A stretch of 34,059 bases of DNA from Streptomyces carpinensis (GTDB lineage Bacteria; Actinomycetota; Actinomycetes; Streptomycetales; Streptomycetaceae): assembly GCF_002154505.1 (NCBI RefSeq), contig NZ_MUBM01000165.1:1-34059 (forward strand), read 5' to 3'. This document shows, in pieces, positions 12,511 to 20,200 of this stretch; within the stretch, counting starts at the first letter, position 1; every line of letters starts with the position of its first letter. The position numbers and the translations under genes were made by a program. The notes beneath the pieces were generated by a model. The model was not told where the DNA came from and searched no databases. It saw nothing but the letters and a program-made list of their open reading frames with translations.

Positions 12511-13076
12511 CGGGTCACCGCCTTCGTGCGGCGGGAGTCCTGGAAGCACTCCCGCTTGCAGAACCTCTGCTCGGCCCGGGACGGCGTGAACGAGCCGCCG
12601 CAGCCCTCGCACGGGCGGACGTTGTCGGTGCCCCGGCGCATCGTGGAGACGTGCGGGGCGATCACGAGCACCGTGCGGGGGCGCTCGGGGTCCAGCTGGA
12701 TCTCGGCGTACTTCGCGGTCACCTGCGAGTCGTCGACCCACAACAGGCCGTTCCCGGCGTCGCAGACGTGCTTGAGCAGGTTGTCGCCGTCGATCTCCTG
12801 GCGGCTGGACCGGTGGAACACGCAGCCCAAGGCGACGTTCCCCGTGAGCGGCGGGCGGCGCCACCACAGGCGCATCCGGTCCTTCGTGGCCCGCTCCGCC
12901 TCGGCGTCGGCCGGGTCCTTGTAGGCGCGGCCCTCCTTGTTGAACCTCGGCCGTGCCTTGCTGTGCGGCTCCCCCGCCAAGACGGTGCCCCACGCGGTCT
13001 CTTCGTCGGGGGCGAGGAACTGCAAGATCTCCTCGGCCCGCTGCCGGTCCCCCGGCCGAGCAGCCGTTGTTGTCAT
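12507..13076 (-). CDS. rusA: RusA-family Holliday junction resolvase with C-terminal zinc finger
   Basis: 189 aa from ATG 13076 (ATGA overlap). RusA cuts four-way DNA junctions. The family signature is clear: EPHSKARPRF near the start, EIDGDNLLKHVCDAGNGLLWVDDSQV at 94-119 with the metal-binding Asp96, Asp98, Asp115 and Asp116 and Lys102, then the closing strand. E. coli RusA is about 120 aa. The extra C-terminal 45 residues contain CEGCG (156, 159) and CKREC (173, 177), a zinc finger seen in some actinophage versions. It works with the RecT/YqaJ pair encoded upstream. Confidence 0.85.
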   Translation of the reverse strand: MTTTAARPGDRQRAEEILQFLAPDEETAWGTVLAGEPHSKARPRFNKEGRAYKDPADAEAERATKDRMRLWWRRPPLTGNVALGCVFHRSSRQEIDGDNLLKHVCDAGNGLLWVDDSQVTAKYAEIQLDPERPRTVLVIAPHVSTMRRGTDNVRPCEGCGGSFTPSRAEQRFCKRECFQDSRRTKAVTR

Positions 13077-13861
13077 CCCTCACCCCCGGCCGGCTCGGGC
13101 CCCTGCGCGTCCGGCAGGACGAAGGTCGGCGCGACGATGAGCCCGCCCGGCTTGTACGGCGGCTGGGGCGGCTGGGACGGCTGGGAGGCCAGCCGCGGGT
13201 TCGTGACGTTGATGAGGACCACATCGTCGGCCGCAGTCGCCCCAGTGTTCGCGTAGCCGTGCAGCATCACGCCAGGCAGCTCGTCAAGGCCCAGGAACGT
13301 CGTCGGGTTGGCGAGCTGGTACATCGGCACCGACACCGAGACGTCCGCGCTCCAGCGGGCGACCACGACCTGCGCCATGCACGCCTTCTGGTCGACGTCC
13401 TGCACGACGAGCGCGGTCGCCGCCCACGGCTCGACCCGGGCATCCAGGTACAGGCGGCCGAACTGGGTGATCTGCGGGCGGCCGTCCACGACGGTGACGT
13501 ACCGGCGCAGCGTCAGCTGCTCCACCCGGCCCGTCGGGTCGTCGGTCGGCTGGCCGGTGTCGATCGCGCGGAGCAGCGTCTCGGTCTCGGCAGGCAGCGA
13601 GCTGCCCTTGGCCGCCGACACGGCGCGGATCCGCGCCATGTGCCACGCCATCGTGCCCGGCGTCTCCTCCGCCGCGCACGGGCAGTTCAGCACGGTCTGG
13701 TGGTTGTCGGGGTCCACGTGCCCCGCACAGCCGATCACGTTCGTCCGGCCGCGCTTGCACAGGGCCTCAGTGCAGCAGGGGCAGTTGGGGCAGTCAGCCT
13801 GCTTCGGACGCACATACTCCGGGCCGAACGGCTCGTGCTCAGGTCCTTCGTCGTAGCTCAT
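13073..13861 (-). CDS. Cys-rich N-terminal phage protein, unknown
   Basis: 262 aa from ATG 13861 with AGGA upstream; it is the first gene after the hairpin at 13.9 kb. Residues 15-60 are Cys rich (CPNCPCC, ALCKRG, CAGH, LNCPCA) and should bind one or two zinc ions. A helical middle and a beta-rich C-terminal half follow (LYLDARVEPWAATALVVQDV, ARWSADVSVSVPMYQLA, ADDVVLINVTNP), ending in a Pro-rich tail. I recognise no family. The position before RusA suggests a DNA-transaction role. Confidence 0.65.
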   Translation of the reverse strand: MSYDEGPEHEPFGPEYVRPKQADCPNCPCCTEALCKRGRTNVIGCAGHVDPDNHQTVLNCPCAAEETPGTMAWHMARIRAVSAAKGSSLPAETETLLRAIDTGQPTDDPTGRVEQLTLRRYVTVVDGRPQITQFGRLYLDARVEPWAATALVVQDVDQKACMAQVVVARWSADVSVSVPMYQLANPTTFLGLDELPGVMLHGYANTGATAADDVVLINVTNPRLASQPSQPPQPPYKPGGLIVAPTFVLPDAQGPEPAGGEG

Positions 13862-13892
13862 GGGTGTCCTACCAGGTGAGGTGAGCGGTGGA

Positions 13893-13929
13893 GCTGCCGC
13901 CCGGGGCACGGCGACCCCGGGGCGGCAGC
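13893..13929 (-). terminator. Intrinsic terminator after the exonuclease gene
   Basis: A 14-bp stem with a single bulged base (gctgccgccc-gggg / cccc-g-gggcggcagc) and an 8-nt loop, 12 bp past the DnaQ-like stop. It divides the early genes into two large blocks. Confidence 0.8.
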
Positions 13930-13940
13930 AGAGGGGCCGG

Positions 13941-14657
13941 TCAGGCAGTGGCCGGGGCCGGGAGAAGCGGCCAGTCGAACGGGGAGTCGTCCACGTCGTG
14001 GCCGACGCGGGCCAGGTACTCGCGGAACTCTTGGGTCTGCTCCCGCGCCCACACGACCTGGGCCTCGTGCAGGTCGCCCAGCTCCTGACGCGTCAGCCAC
14101 GGATGCCGCTTGGCGATCTTCCAGACGACCGCGCAAGCCGCCTTCGCGTCGACCTCCGCGTTGTGCGCGCGGTCGAGCCGGACCCCCCAGTGCGCGCAGA
14201 TCGCGCCGAGGTTCCGCTTGCCCCTGCGGTACTTCGCGAAGCGCTTGTCCAGCACGCGCGGGTCCAGGACGACCGGCGTCGAGTTCCACAGGCTCTTCAC
14301 GCCGTACCGCTCGCACTCGCGCTCAAGCAGCGTCAGGTCGAACTGGGCGTTCATCGCCACGAGCGGCAAGCCAACCATCGAGTACGCGGCCAGCGTCTCG
14401 GTGACCTCGCGGATGACCTCGGCGGCCGGGCGGCCCTCCGCACGAGCCCGCTCGGTCGTGATCTTGTGGATCCTGGTCGCCTCGGCCGGGATCTCCATCC
14501 CGCCCACGTCCGACCGCCAGCTCCGGACCTCGGTGGGCTGGCCGCCGCCGTAGCGGACCACGGCCCCGGACACGACGCGGTCCCGGTTGACGTCGACCCC
14601 AGTCGTCTCGAAGTCGAGCCCGATCAGCGGGAAGTCCAGCCATGTCTTGCGGGTCAT
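13941..14657 (-). CDS. DnaQ-like 3'-5' exonuclease (DEDDh)
   Basis: 238 aa from ATG 14657, overlapping the HNH stop (TGATG). All three Exo motifs are present: GLDFETTG (Asp15, Glu17), AMNAQFDLTLL (Asp107) and HNAEVDAKA (His165, Asp170), giving the DEDDh metal-binding set of the DnaQ/epsilon family. It removes nucleotides from 3' ends. As no polymerase gene is visible nearby, it may proofread for the host replisome or process recombination ends beside YqaJ, RecT and RusA. The C-terminal 60 residues are helical and not part of the fold. Confidence 0.9.
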   Translation of the reverse strand: MTRKTWLDFPLIGLDFETTGVDVNRDRVVSGAVVRYGGGQPTEVRSWRSDVGGMEIPAEATRIHKITTERARAEGRPAAEVIREVTETLAAYSMVGLPLVAMNAQFDLTLLERECERYGVKSLWNSTPVVLDPRVLDKRFAKYRRGKRNLGAICAHWGVRLDRAHNAEVDAKAACAVVWKIAKRHPWLTRQELGDLHEAQVVWAREQTQEFREYLARVGHDVDDSPFDWPLLPAPATA

Positions 14658-15190
14658 CAGTGGTCTCCCTTCGGCAGGAACCGGCCCGTCAGCTCGTCGC
14701 GGACCGTGCCCGCGTACGCGGCGTCACGCCGGTTCTTCATCTGGGTGGAGCGGTCGGTCCAGCGGCAGTTGTTGGGCTCGTAGCCGCGGTTGTTGTCGAT
14801 GCGGTCCAGCTCCAGGCCAGGCGGGCGCTCGCCCATGTCGGCGAGGAAGTTGGCGAAGTCGCGCCAGCGGTCGCACACGGTGATGCCGCGCCCGCCGTAG
14901 TCGGCCCACTTCTTGTGGCTTGGCCTAGTGCAGCGGGCGACCATGTCTTCCCAGGTCATGTAGAGCGAGGTGCCGGCATGGCCGTGGCGGGTGCTGCGCT
15001 CGACAAGCAGCTCGGTGCGGAGGCAGCCGCAGGACTTCGTGTACCGGCCGAGGTCGAGGAAGCGGACGGACTTCTCGGTGCCGCAGTCGCAGCGAACCTC
15101 CACGAACGTCTCGCCGGGCTGGCGATCCTTCGTGACGGTGAGACGGCCGAACCGCTCCCCCGCGCGGAGCGGGCGGGGAGCTGGGCTCAC
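14657..15190 (-). CDS. HNH endonuclease with N-terminal zinc ribbon (phage AP2/HNH type)
   Basis: 177 aa. GTG 15190 is chosen because a strong GGAGGTG site lies 6 nt upstream; a GTG at 15199 would sit on top of that site. The protein starts with GERFGRLTV, then a zinc ribbon (CDCG...SCGC). The nuclease part follows: WADYGGRGITVCDRWRDFANFLADMG, then LELDRIDNNRGYEPNNCRWTDRSTQMKNRR. This is the widespread free-standing phage HNH design. Such genes are often selfish insertions in early operons. It lies between RecT and the exonuclease without breaking the coupling. Confidence 0.8.
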   Translation of the reverse strand: MSPAPRPLRAGERFGRLTVTKDRQPGETFVEVRCDCGTEKSVRFLDLGRYTKSCGCLRTELLVERSTRHGHAGTSLYMTWEDMVARCTRPSHKKWADYGGRGITVCDRWRDFANFLADMGERPPGLELDRIDNNRGYEPNNCRWTDRSTQMKNRRDAAYAGTVRDELTGRFLPKGDH

Positions 15191-15195
15191 TGTGG

Positions 15196-16209
15196 TCACC
15201 TCCGTCCCTTGCGGCGGCCTGCCCGCGTCGACCGACGCGGCTGCGACCGCTTCTTGAGGGGCCGCCGGGTCACCGGGGCCGTGGGAACGTCCTGGGACGC
15301 CTCCGCCGCGGTGTGGGCCCGCTCCGCCTCGGCGAGGAGCTGGGCGGCCTCGGTGTCGGACGCGTGCAGGATCTGCACCTCGCCCCGGTCGCCGGCGTCG
15401 TCGGCGTCGGCCAGTGCCCGCAGCTCGGCGGACTTCGGCACCACGCGGATCAGGCGGCGGATCGCGGATTTCTCCCACATCCGCAGGAAGAAGCGGTGCC
15501 AGTACGAGTCGCGGGTCTCGTTCTCCTCCGCCCGCCGGTACGCCTCGCTGAACTCGTTGCGGATCTCCTCGGCGTCCTCCCGCGTCAGGAGGATCACCTG
15601 CGAGCGGGCGCCGTTCTTGAGCCAGGCGTACGCGTACGCGATGACGACCTCGCCGCGGTCCTTCTGCGACAGCTTGAGGTTCGGCCGGTGCACGAAGTCG
15701 TCGGGGTACCGCGCGGTGGGCACGTAGTCGTACTCGTCGTGCCCGCGGATCACGCCGACGTGCACCGACTCGACCAGGCCCGAGCGGTACATCAGCTCGA
15801 TGTAGCCCTGGTACATCGGCACGAAGCTGGCCGTCGTGCCCTGCCGCGTGATGGCGGCCTGGTGGCCGTCCGGGATCAGCCCGAAGCGGGCGCAGGTCAG
15901 CAGCGCCTGCAGGACACTGGCCGGCTTGCACTTCGCCAGCGTGGGGAGCACCGACCGGACCGCCGCGAAGAACGCGGACTGGTCCACGCAGGCGGGCAGG
16001 GCCTCCTCGAAGTGCTTCCGGTAGACGCCCAGCCACTCCATGACCGTGTCGTTCATGGAGGGCTCGACCTGCTCGTGGCCCTTGATGTCCGCGAGTTCGG
16101 CCGGGGAGTCCGGCGCCTGGTCGTGCTGCTCGGCGGCCGGGGCCGCCGTCGGCTCGGCGGCCTGGCGGGCAGCCTTCAGCCGGTCCTTGAGAGTCAGTGC
16201 CGTCGTCAT
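15196..16209 (-). CDS. recT: RecT-family single-strand annealing protein
   Basis: 337 aa from ATG 16209, 2 bp after the exonuclease stop. RecT coats single-stranded DNA and pairs it with complementary strands. The family core is clear: LPTLAKCKPASVLQALLTCARFGLIPDG, SFVPMYQGYIELMYRSGLVESVHVGVI, GEVVIAYAYAWLKNGARSQVILLTREDAEEIR, then the WHRFFLRMWEKSAIRRL helix. A Gln/Ala-rich N-terminal arm (1-50) and a basic tail (TRRPLKKRSQPRRSTRAGRRKG) flank it; the tail may bind DNA. It pairs with the YqaJ nuclease to form a RecE/RecT-like module. Confidence 0.9.
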   Translation of the reverse strand: MTTALTLKDRLKAARQAAEPTAAPAAEQHDQAPDSPAELADIKGHEQVEPSMNDTVMEWLGVYRKHFEEALPACVDQSAFFAAVRSVLPTLAKCKPASVLQALLTCARFGLIPDGHQAAITRQGTTASFVPMYQGYIELMYRSGLVESVHVGVIRGHDEYDYVPTARYPDDFVHRPNLKLSQKDRGEVVIAYAYAWLKNGARSQVILLTREDAEEIRNEFSEAYRRAEENETRDSYWHRFFLRMWEKSAIRRLIRVVPKSAELRALADADDAGDRGEVQILHASDTEAAQLLAEAERAHTAAEASQDVPTAPVTRRPLKKRSQPRRSTRAGRRKGRR

Positions 16210-16211
16210 GC

Positions 16212-17300
16212 TCAGCCCCCCGAGGGCACGCGGAGCACGCGGGCCCGGAAGTTGGTGTAAACCTGCTTGTCCGGCGAGGTCTTGAGGGCATCCACGTCCA
16301 GGACGCTGACCGTCTTCCGGTACTTCGCGGCGATGTCCGGCCGCTCCTTCTCCAGCCGCTTGGGCGCGAGCGTGCCGTTCTGCTTGTTCGTCCAGACCAC
16401 CTGGCCGTCGGACGTCTTGACGATCTCGTTCGCGCCCGCCACGAGCCGCATCTCGTTCTGCACGGCTCGGAGTTCGTCCTGCGCGTCCTTGACCTTCTGC
16501 TCCAGCAGGGCGTGCCGGTCGAGAATGTCCTGGGCCTTCGCCGGGTCGACCGTGGCGATCGACTCGGGCTTGACCTCCCACAGCCGGGCCAGCAGGTTGG
16601 CGGTGTCCTCCAGGCCGTCAGCGGGCGGCGGGAAGCCCTCCACGATGTGCCGCTGGTACCACTGCTCGCAGTGCTCGACCAGCTCGCCGATGATCTCCTC
16701 GTCGCGCTGCAGCCGGAACCAGCGCAGCTTGTTACCGCCGACCAGGCCGGCGACGTAGCCGTGGTCCCAGCCGCCGACAGCCATCCCCCAGTAGCACTGG
16801 ATCGCCGGGGCATCGGGCGGGGTGTCGCCGTCCCAGTCCTTGATCTGGTACTCGGAGCGGTTCTTGCACTCCACTGGGGCCACCACGGCGCCGGTGTCCG
16901 GGTCGAGGGCGTACCGGTCGACGTTGACCTGCATCCACGGCCGCTCGATGTTCTGCAGCGTGCCCGGCGGGATGGCGATCGGTGTGCCCGACCGCTTCGA
17001 GAACAGGTGGGCGATGAACCCCTCGATCTCCCGGCCGACCTCGGCGTACTCGTTGTCCTCGTCGACCTTCCGGCCGTGCTTCTCCTCGTACACCCGCCGT
17101 GGCGAGGCGTACTTCCCGGCCAGGCCGAACAGGGCGGCGACGTCGGAACCACCGATGCCCTCGCGGCGCGTCGCCAGCCACCGCTGGTAGTAGTCGGGAT
17201 CGTCCAGCGACCCGGACGGCAGGATCAGGCGGGCGGCTGGGGCGTCCGGCAGGCCCTCGGCTTCGGTGGCGTCCTCTCGGACGAGCGTGTCGGTGGTCAC
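16212..17300 (-). CDS. YqaJ/RecE-like 5'-3' exonuclease
   Basis: 362 aa from GTG 17300 (GTGA overlap). YqaJ enzymes resect double-strand ends to supply single strands to RecT. Visible motifs are REGIGGSDVAALFG (48-58), Glu91, PWMQVNVDRYAL with Asp128, VAPVECKNR with Glu144 and Lys146 (the D-ExK metal site of the PD-(D/E)XK fold), and IQCYWGMAVGGWD with Gln168. The C-terminal third (from about 240) is a coiled coil and a small domain ending FRARVLRVPSGG. The order exonuclease then annealing protein is standard. Confidence 0.9.
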   Translation of the reverse strand: MTTDTLVREDATEAEGLPDAPAARLILPSGSLDDPDYYQRWLATRREGIGGSDVAALFGLAGKYASPRRVYEEKHGRKVDEDNEYAEVGREIEGFIAHLFSKRSGTPIAIPPGTLQNIERPWMQVNVDRYALDPDTGAVVAPVECKNRSEYQIKDWDGDTPPDAPAIQCYWGMAVGGWDHGYVAGLVGGNKLRWFRLQRDEEIIGELVEHCEQWYQRHIVEGFPPPADGLEDTANLLARLWEVKPESIATVDPAKAQDILDRHALLEQKVKDAQDELRAVQNEMRLVAGANEIVKTSDGQVVWTNKQNGTLAPKRLEKERPDIAAKYRKTVSVLDVDALKTSPDKQVYTNFRARVLRVPSGG

Positions 17301-18109
17301 TTCGTCGCCCCCTTGGTGCGTGCGGCTTCGTCCTTGATCGCCATGCGGGTCCTCGTGTCGAGGTCGTTCAGGTACAGGGCGGCGCCTCGTGCGCTGGTGC
17401 TATGGCCCGTGGGGCTGGCCTGCACGAACCGGCGGATCACGCGTGCGGCCTCGGCGTGGCCGGCCCGCTCGACGACGTTCGACGCCGACAGCGCCCGCCA
17501 GTGCGGCACCTCCCGGAGGTACTCGGCGATCAGGTCGACCGCGGCCTTGTACCGGCCGCCGTCGACTCCTGCGATCGGAGGCTTGCGCCGGTTCCGGCCT
17601 CCCGGCCCCGCCGAGGCGGCCAGCTGCCGAGCCTCGGCCAGGACCGCGCTGTACTCCTCCACGTGGCCGCACGCATTGGTCCACCGGTCGCAGATCAGGC
17701 GGGCGCCGTCCCGGACGAAACTGTGCGCGCGCACCGGTCCGCGCGGGCCACCGCAGCGAGAGCAGCGCGAGGAAATCTCGACGGTGGCGATGCGGACGCC
17801 TTCGTACCCGCGCTGCGGGCCGTAGTCCGGCACCCGTACGGTCAGCCGGTCCGGCATCGGCTCTACATCGAGCCCGGCCACGTACCGGGTCCACACCGCG
17901 GTGCCGGATTCGTGCCGGGCCGCGTACGCCTCGAACGACCCGCGAGGCCGGTAGACGACGATCGTCCCGTCGCCGATCAGCCGGGCCACGTTCCCGGCGG
18001 TCACCGAGCTCCGATAGACCAGGACCGGCAGCCACGTGCCGGGCTTGGCTTTCGCTTTCGCCTCTTCGGCTACCACCTGGTGGTCAGCGGGGCTCTGCCT
18101 GTGCGTCAC
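17297..18109 (-). CDS. Hypothetical phage protein with zinc motif
   Basis: 270 aa from GTG 18109, which overlaps the upstream stop (GTGA). A Lys/Ala-rich start is followed by beta-rich sequence (TWLPVLVYRSSVTAGNVARLIGDGTIVVYRP). A zinc ribbon is split by about 25 residues (CSRCGGPRG...CDRWTNACGH). The helical C-terminal half contains VDLIAEYLREVPHWRAL. The spacing resembles small nucleic-acid-binding ribbons, but I do not know the family. It is coupled to the YqaJ gene downstream, so a helper role in recombination is possible but unproven. Confidence 0.65.
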   Translation of the reverse strand: MTHRQSPADHQVVAEEAKAKAKPGTWLPVLVYRSSVTAGNVARLIGDGTIVVYRPRGSFEAYAARHESGTAVWTRYVAGLDVEPMPDRLTVRVPDYGPQRGYEGVRIATVEISSRCSRCGGPRGPVRAHSFVRDGARLICDRWTNACGHVEEYSAVLAEARQLAASAGPGGRNRRKPPIAGVDGGRYKAAVDLIAEYLREVPHWRALSASNVVERAGHAEAARVIRRFVQASPTGHSTSARGAALYLNDLDTRTRMAIKDEAARTKGATK

Positions 18110-18357
18110 CGGCGGCCCCCGTTCTCCGTGGACCGGCGCGGGCTGACCATGGACCCGGTGACCTGGCGGCGGAGACCGGTCTGCGACGGGTGCCGCATCT
18201 GCGAGCACGTCAGGCAGTTCCTGGGGTCGTGCTTGCGGGGGTGCGGGATCTGCGCACCGTGCGCGGACCGGTCGGTGTGGATGCGTCCGGCGACGAGGGA
18301 GGCGACGAGCAGCAGGAAGCAGACCGCCATCGCGCCGAGGATCAGTGCGTCCTTCAC
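18106..18357 (-). CDS. Small membrane protein with cytoplasmic CxxC tail
   Basis: 83 aa from GTG 18357 (GTGA overlap). Residues 4-22 (ALILGAMAVCFLLLVASLV) form one membrane helix near the N-terminus. The rest is basic and contains HDPRNCLTCSQMRHPSQ, a His/Cys group that could hold zinc. Basic residues after the helix suggest the tail is inside. It is coupled to genes on both sides. Function is unknown. Confidence 0.65.
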   Translation of the reverse strand: MKDALILGAMAVCFLLLVASLVAGRIHTDRSAHGAQIPHPRKHDPRNCLTCSQMRHPSQTGLRRQVTGSMVSPRRSTENGGRR

Positions 18358-18743
18358 TGGGCGCCTCCGGTCAGGCACACCAGCGTGCCCAGCGGGCGGG
18401 CGGCGAACAGCTGCCGCAGGTCGGCGGAGGTCAGGCCGTGGTCGTCGGGCAGCGGGTAGCTGGCCCACACCTCGACGGGCACGCCGTCGTAGCAGGTGAC
18501 GAGCTGGGCGACGCCCTGCCGGTCGTTGCCGCGGTGGCATTCGGAGCGGACGACCGTGCCGCCCATCAGCTCGGCGCAGGCGTCGATGATGTCGCCGTTG
18601 CCGGTCTCGCCGATCTGGTGGCCTTTCAGCACGCCGGGGGTCTCGCCGAGGACCCACACGAGCGCGGACAGTTCCGTCCGGTGGCCGAGGAGTTGAGCGA
18701 GGGCCACAGCCGGGGCCTGCTCGGGGCTAGGATTCGGGTTCAC
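18354..18743 (-). CDS. Hypothetical early protein
   Basis: 129 aa from GTG 18743 with GAGG 5 nt upstream. It appears to be a small alpha/beta protein: a helix AVALAQLLGHRTELSALVWVLG, a loop with ETGNGDIIDACAELMGG, strands TVVRSECHR, QGVAQLVTCYDGVPVEVWASY, and a final helix SADLRQLFAARPLG. Its independent ribosome site and the 80-bp gap upstream suggest it can be translated separately from the immunity-side genes. I do not recognise the family. Confidence 0.65.
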   Translation of the reverse strand: MNPNPSPEQAPAVALAQLLGHRTELSALVWVLGETPGVLKGHQIGETGNGDIIDACAELMGGTVVRSECHRGNDRQGVAQLVTCYDGVPVEVWASYPLPDDHGLTSADLRQLFAARPLGTLVCLTGGAQ

Positions 18744-18823
18744 GGAAACCTCGATTCAAGGGATTGAGGTGGCCTGGTGAGCGGGGCTGTTGGACCCGGC
18801 ACGGTCTGGCGGCCCCGCAGCCG

Positions 18824-19165
18824 TCACACCCGGGCGGCGGCGCGCCTGCGGCCCTGAGCGGGCTTGATCGCGGCCAGCGTCAAGACGGACGGCGTGTTGG
18901 TGTCGGGGATCTGCGCGGCTGCTTCGTCGGCCGGCGGGTTGATTACGGCCTCGGCCTCGGGCGGCAAGACCGCGTACATGGACTGGATCACCCTCAGATC
19001 GCAGTGGCAGAAGACGGCCTCGTTCTTGCCGTACTTCTGGTGCGGCAGGCGGGAGATGTTGTCCTCCAGCCACCGGCGCTTGATCTTGAGGGCGGCGGCG
19101 GCCTCGTCGTAGTCGAGATTCCGGACCTCGACGCAGACGCAGTGTGTGCGCGTCCATGCAGTCAT
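18824..19165 (-). CDS. Excisionase-like / MerR-type HTH protein
   Basis: 113 aa from ATG 19165, overlapping the Cro-like gene stop (ATGA). After CVCVEVRNLDYDEAAAALKIKRRWLEDNISRLPHQKYGKNEAVFCHCDLRVIQSM the fold looks like the winged HTH of excisionases and HTH_17 proteins: a two-helix reader, a wing with the basic HQKYGKN loop, and a final helix. The Cys residues (CVCV, CHC) are unusual for that family. The tail is Pro/Ala-rich, then Arg rich. Second in the early operon, it could direct excision by the integrase or act as a regulator. Confidence 0.6.
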   Translation of the reverse strand: MTAWTRTHCVCVEVRNLDYDEAAAALKIKRRWLEDNISRLPHQKYGKNEAVFCHCDLRVIQSMYAVLPPEAEAVINPPADEAAAQIPDTNTPSVLTLAAIKPAQGRRRAAARV

Positions 19166-19422
19166 CGGGCGCCCGCCCCTGCCGTCTGACGCTTCGCCTC
19201 CAGTACGACGACCGGGCAGTTGAGCGCCTCGGCGAATCTGTTCAGAACCCGTGGGGTGGCGTTGCGGGCCCCCGATTCGATCTTGCTCACGAGCTGTTGG
19301 CTGACGCCGCACCGCTCGGCGAGTTCCTGCTGCGTCAGGCCCGCCTTCTCTCGGGCGTAGGTCACGGCACTCGGCTCGTGGTTCAGCGGACGCCTACGGC
19401 GCCCTCCAGGCGGATGGGTCAT
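19162..19422 (-). CDS. Cro-like XRE-family repressor, first early gene
   Basis: 86 aa from ATG 19422; a GTG at 19443 would fall inside the operator repeats. The HTH is textbook: AREKAGLTQQELAERCGVSQQLVSKIESGARNATPRVLNRFAEAL (24-67). There is no C-terminal peptidase or oligomer domain, so it is Cro sized. No clear ribosome site is seen, and the message may be nearly leaderless. It faces the 156-aa repressor across the CTAGT palindromes and probably turns off the lysogenic promoter while the early operon runs. Confidence 0.8.
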   Translation of the reverse strand: MTHPPGGRRRRPLNHEPSAVTYAREKAGLTQQELAERCGVSQQLVSKIESGARNATPRVLNRFAEALNCPVVVLEAKRQTAGAGAR

Positions 19423-19431
19423 GCAGATCAA

Positions 19432-19610
19432 ACTAGTCGCCACTAGGCTCTAGTGCAACCACTAGACGTAGTGCCGTGTAGTGGAGACGTAGTGGCGTGT
19501 AGTAGCCGTCAGGGGGCGCACGGGGCGCAAACTAGACGGACTAGTGCGCGTAAATTTGATGAACTTCACTACAAATTCAAGCCATCCTGGATGGCGGACT
19601 AGCGTCTAGT
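19432..19610. promoter_or_regulatory. Immunity-region operators (CTAGT palindromes and GTAGTG direct repeats)
   Basis: Five inverted or direct units lie between the divergent regulators: ctagt-N4-actag at 19433-19446; the perfect tctagtg-N4-cactaga at 19449-19466; 19-bp direct repeats starting acgtagtg at 19466 and 19487 (21-bp period, two helix turns); actag-N5-ctagt at 19531-19545; actag-N3-ctagt at 19598-19610. A separate palindrome gccatcc-t-ggatggc is at 19581-19595. The AT-rich taaatttgatgaacttcactacaaattc between them probably holds the promoters. Confidence 0.75.
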
Positions 19611-19627
19611 CGTGGGAAGCTCCCAGC

Positions 19628-20098
19628 ATGACGAAGAGCCCGAGCCCCGCACCACCGCCTGAGGCCGCGCTCATCAAGGCGGCCTTGAAGCGGAAGCGAA
19701 TCCGCGTCGACGACGCGACCAGACAGGCAGGCATCAGCAAGTCCCGCTGGGGGCAGATCATCGCCGGCTACCAGTCGGTCGGCGGGCAGCGGATCGAGGT
19801 GAGGGCACCGGACGAGACCCTGGCCCGCATGTGCCTGGCCGTTGGCGTCACCTCGGCAGAGCTCGCCGAGACCGGCCGCGTCGAGGCCGCCGAGATCCTG
19901 GAGGAGCTGGAGACCGCCGAGAGCCCGGCCCCGGCCGTCTCGGGATATGCAACAGATCCGCACATCGACGCCATTGCCGCGCTCCTCGCCACCCTCCCTC
20001 CGGAGGCGCAGGAGGAGGTCCTGCGACGGGTCGGCCGATCTGCCACACCGTCAACTCCCGCTGATCGCACGGAAGTTCAAAACCGTCGGGCAGGGTGA
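19628..20098 (+). CDS. Probable prophage repressor with XRE-like HTH
   Basis: 156 aa from ATG 19628 with GGGAAG 8 nt upstream. The DNA-binding part is at the start: ALKRKRIRVDDATRQAGISKSRWGQIIAGYQSVGG (19-53), an HTH with a longer turn, then RAPDETLARMCLAVGVTSAEL. The helical C-terminal part (HIDAIAALLATLPPEAQEEVLRRV) could dimerise. It has no RecA-sensitive peptidase, so induction is unlikely to go through LexA-type cleavage. By position and divergence from the Cro-like gene it is the lysogenic repressor; the operator at 19598-19610 would allow autoregulation. Confidence 0.75.
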   Translation: MTKSPSPAPPPEAALIKAALKRKRIRVDDATRQAGISKSRWGQIIAGYQSVGGQRIEVRAPDETLARMCLAVGVTSAELAETGRVEAAEILEELETAESPAPAVSGYATDPHIDAIAALLATLPPEAQEEVLRRVGRSATPSTPADRTEVQNRRAG

Positions 20099-20200
20099 CC
20101 GAAGGTAACGGGACGGTTACAGGTTCATTTAAAACGCAAACTGTCTACCGCATATGCACAAACTTGCCTGGAGCTACCAAACAGCACTAGGGGGGTTTAA
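20099..20200 (+). promoter_or_regulatory. Probable promoter and ribosome site of the 298-aa membrane protein
   Basis: An AT-rich stretch (acaggttcatttaaaacgcaaactg) in an otherwise GC-rich window, followed by AGGGGGG 5 nt before the GTG start at 20201. Exact -35 and -10 boxes could not be fixed. Confidence 0.4.

Noticed and set aside
14657..17152. 831-codon leftward open frame spanning YqaJ, RecT and HNH genes
   Set aside because: Only its last part is real (the HNH endonuclease from 15190). Upstream it is out of frame with YqaJ and RecT, whose catalytic motifs are clear.
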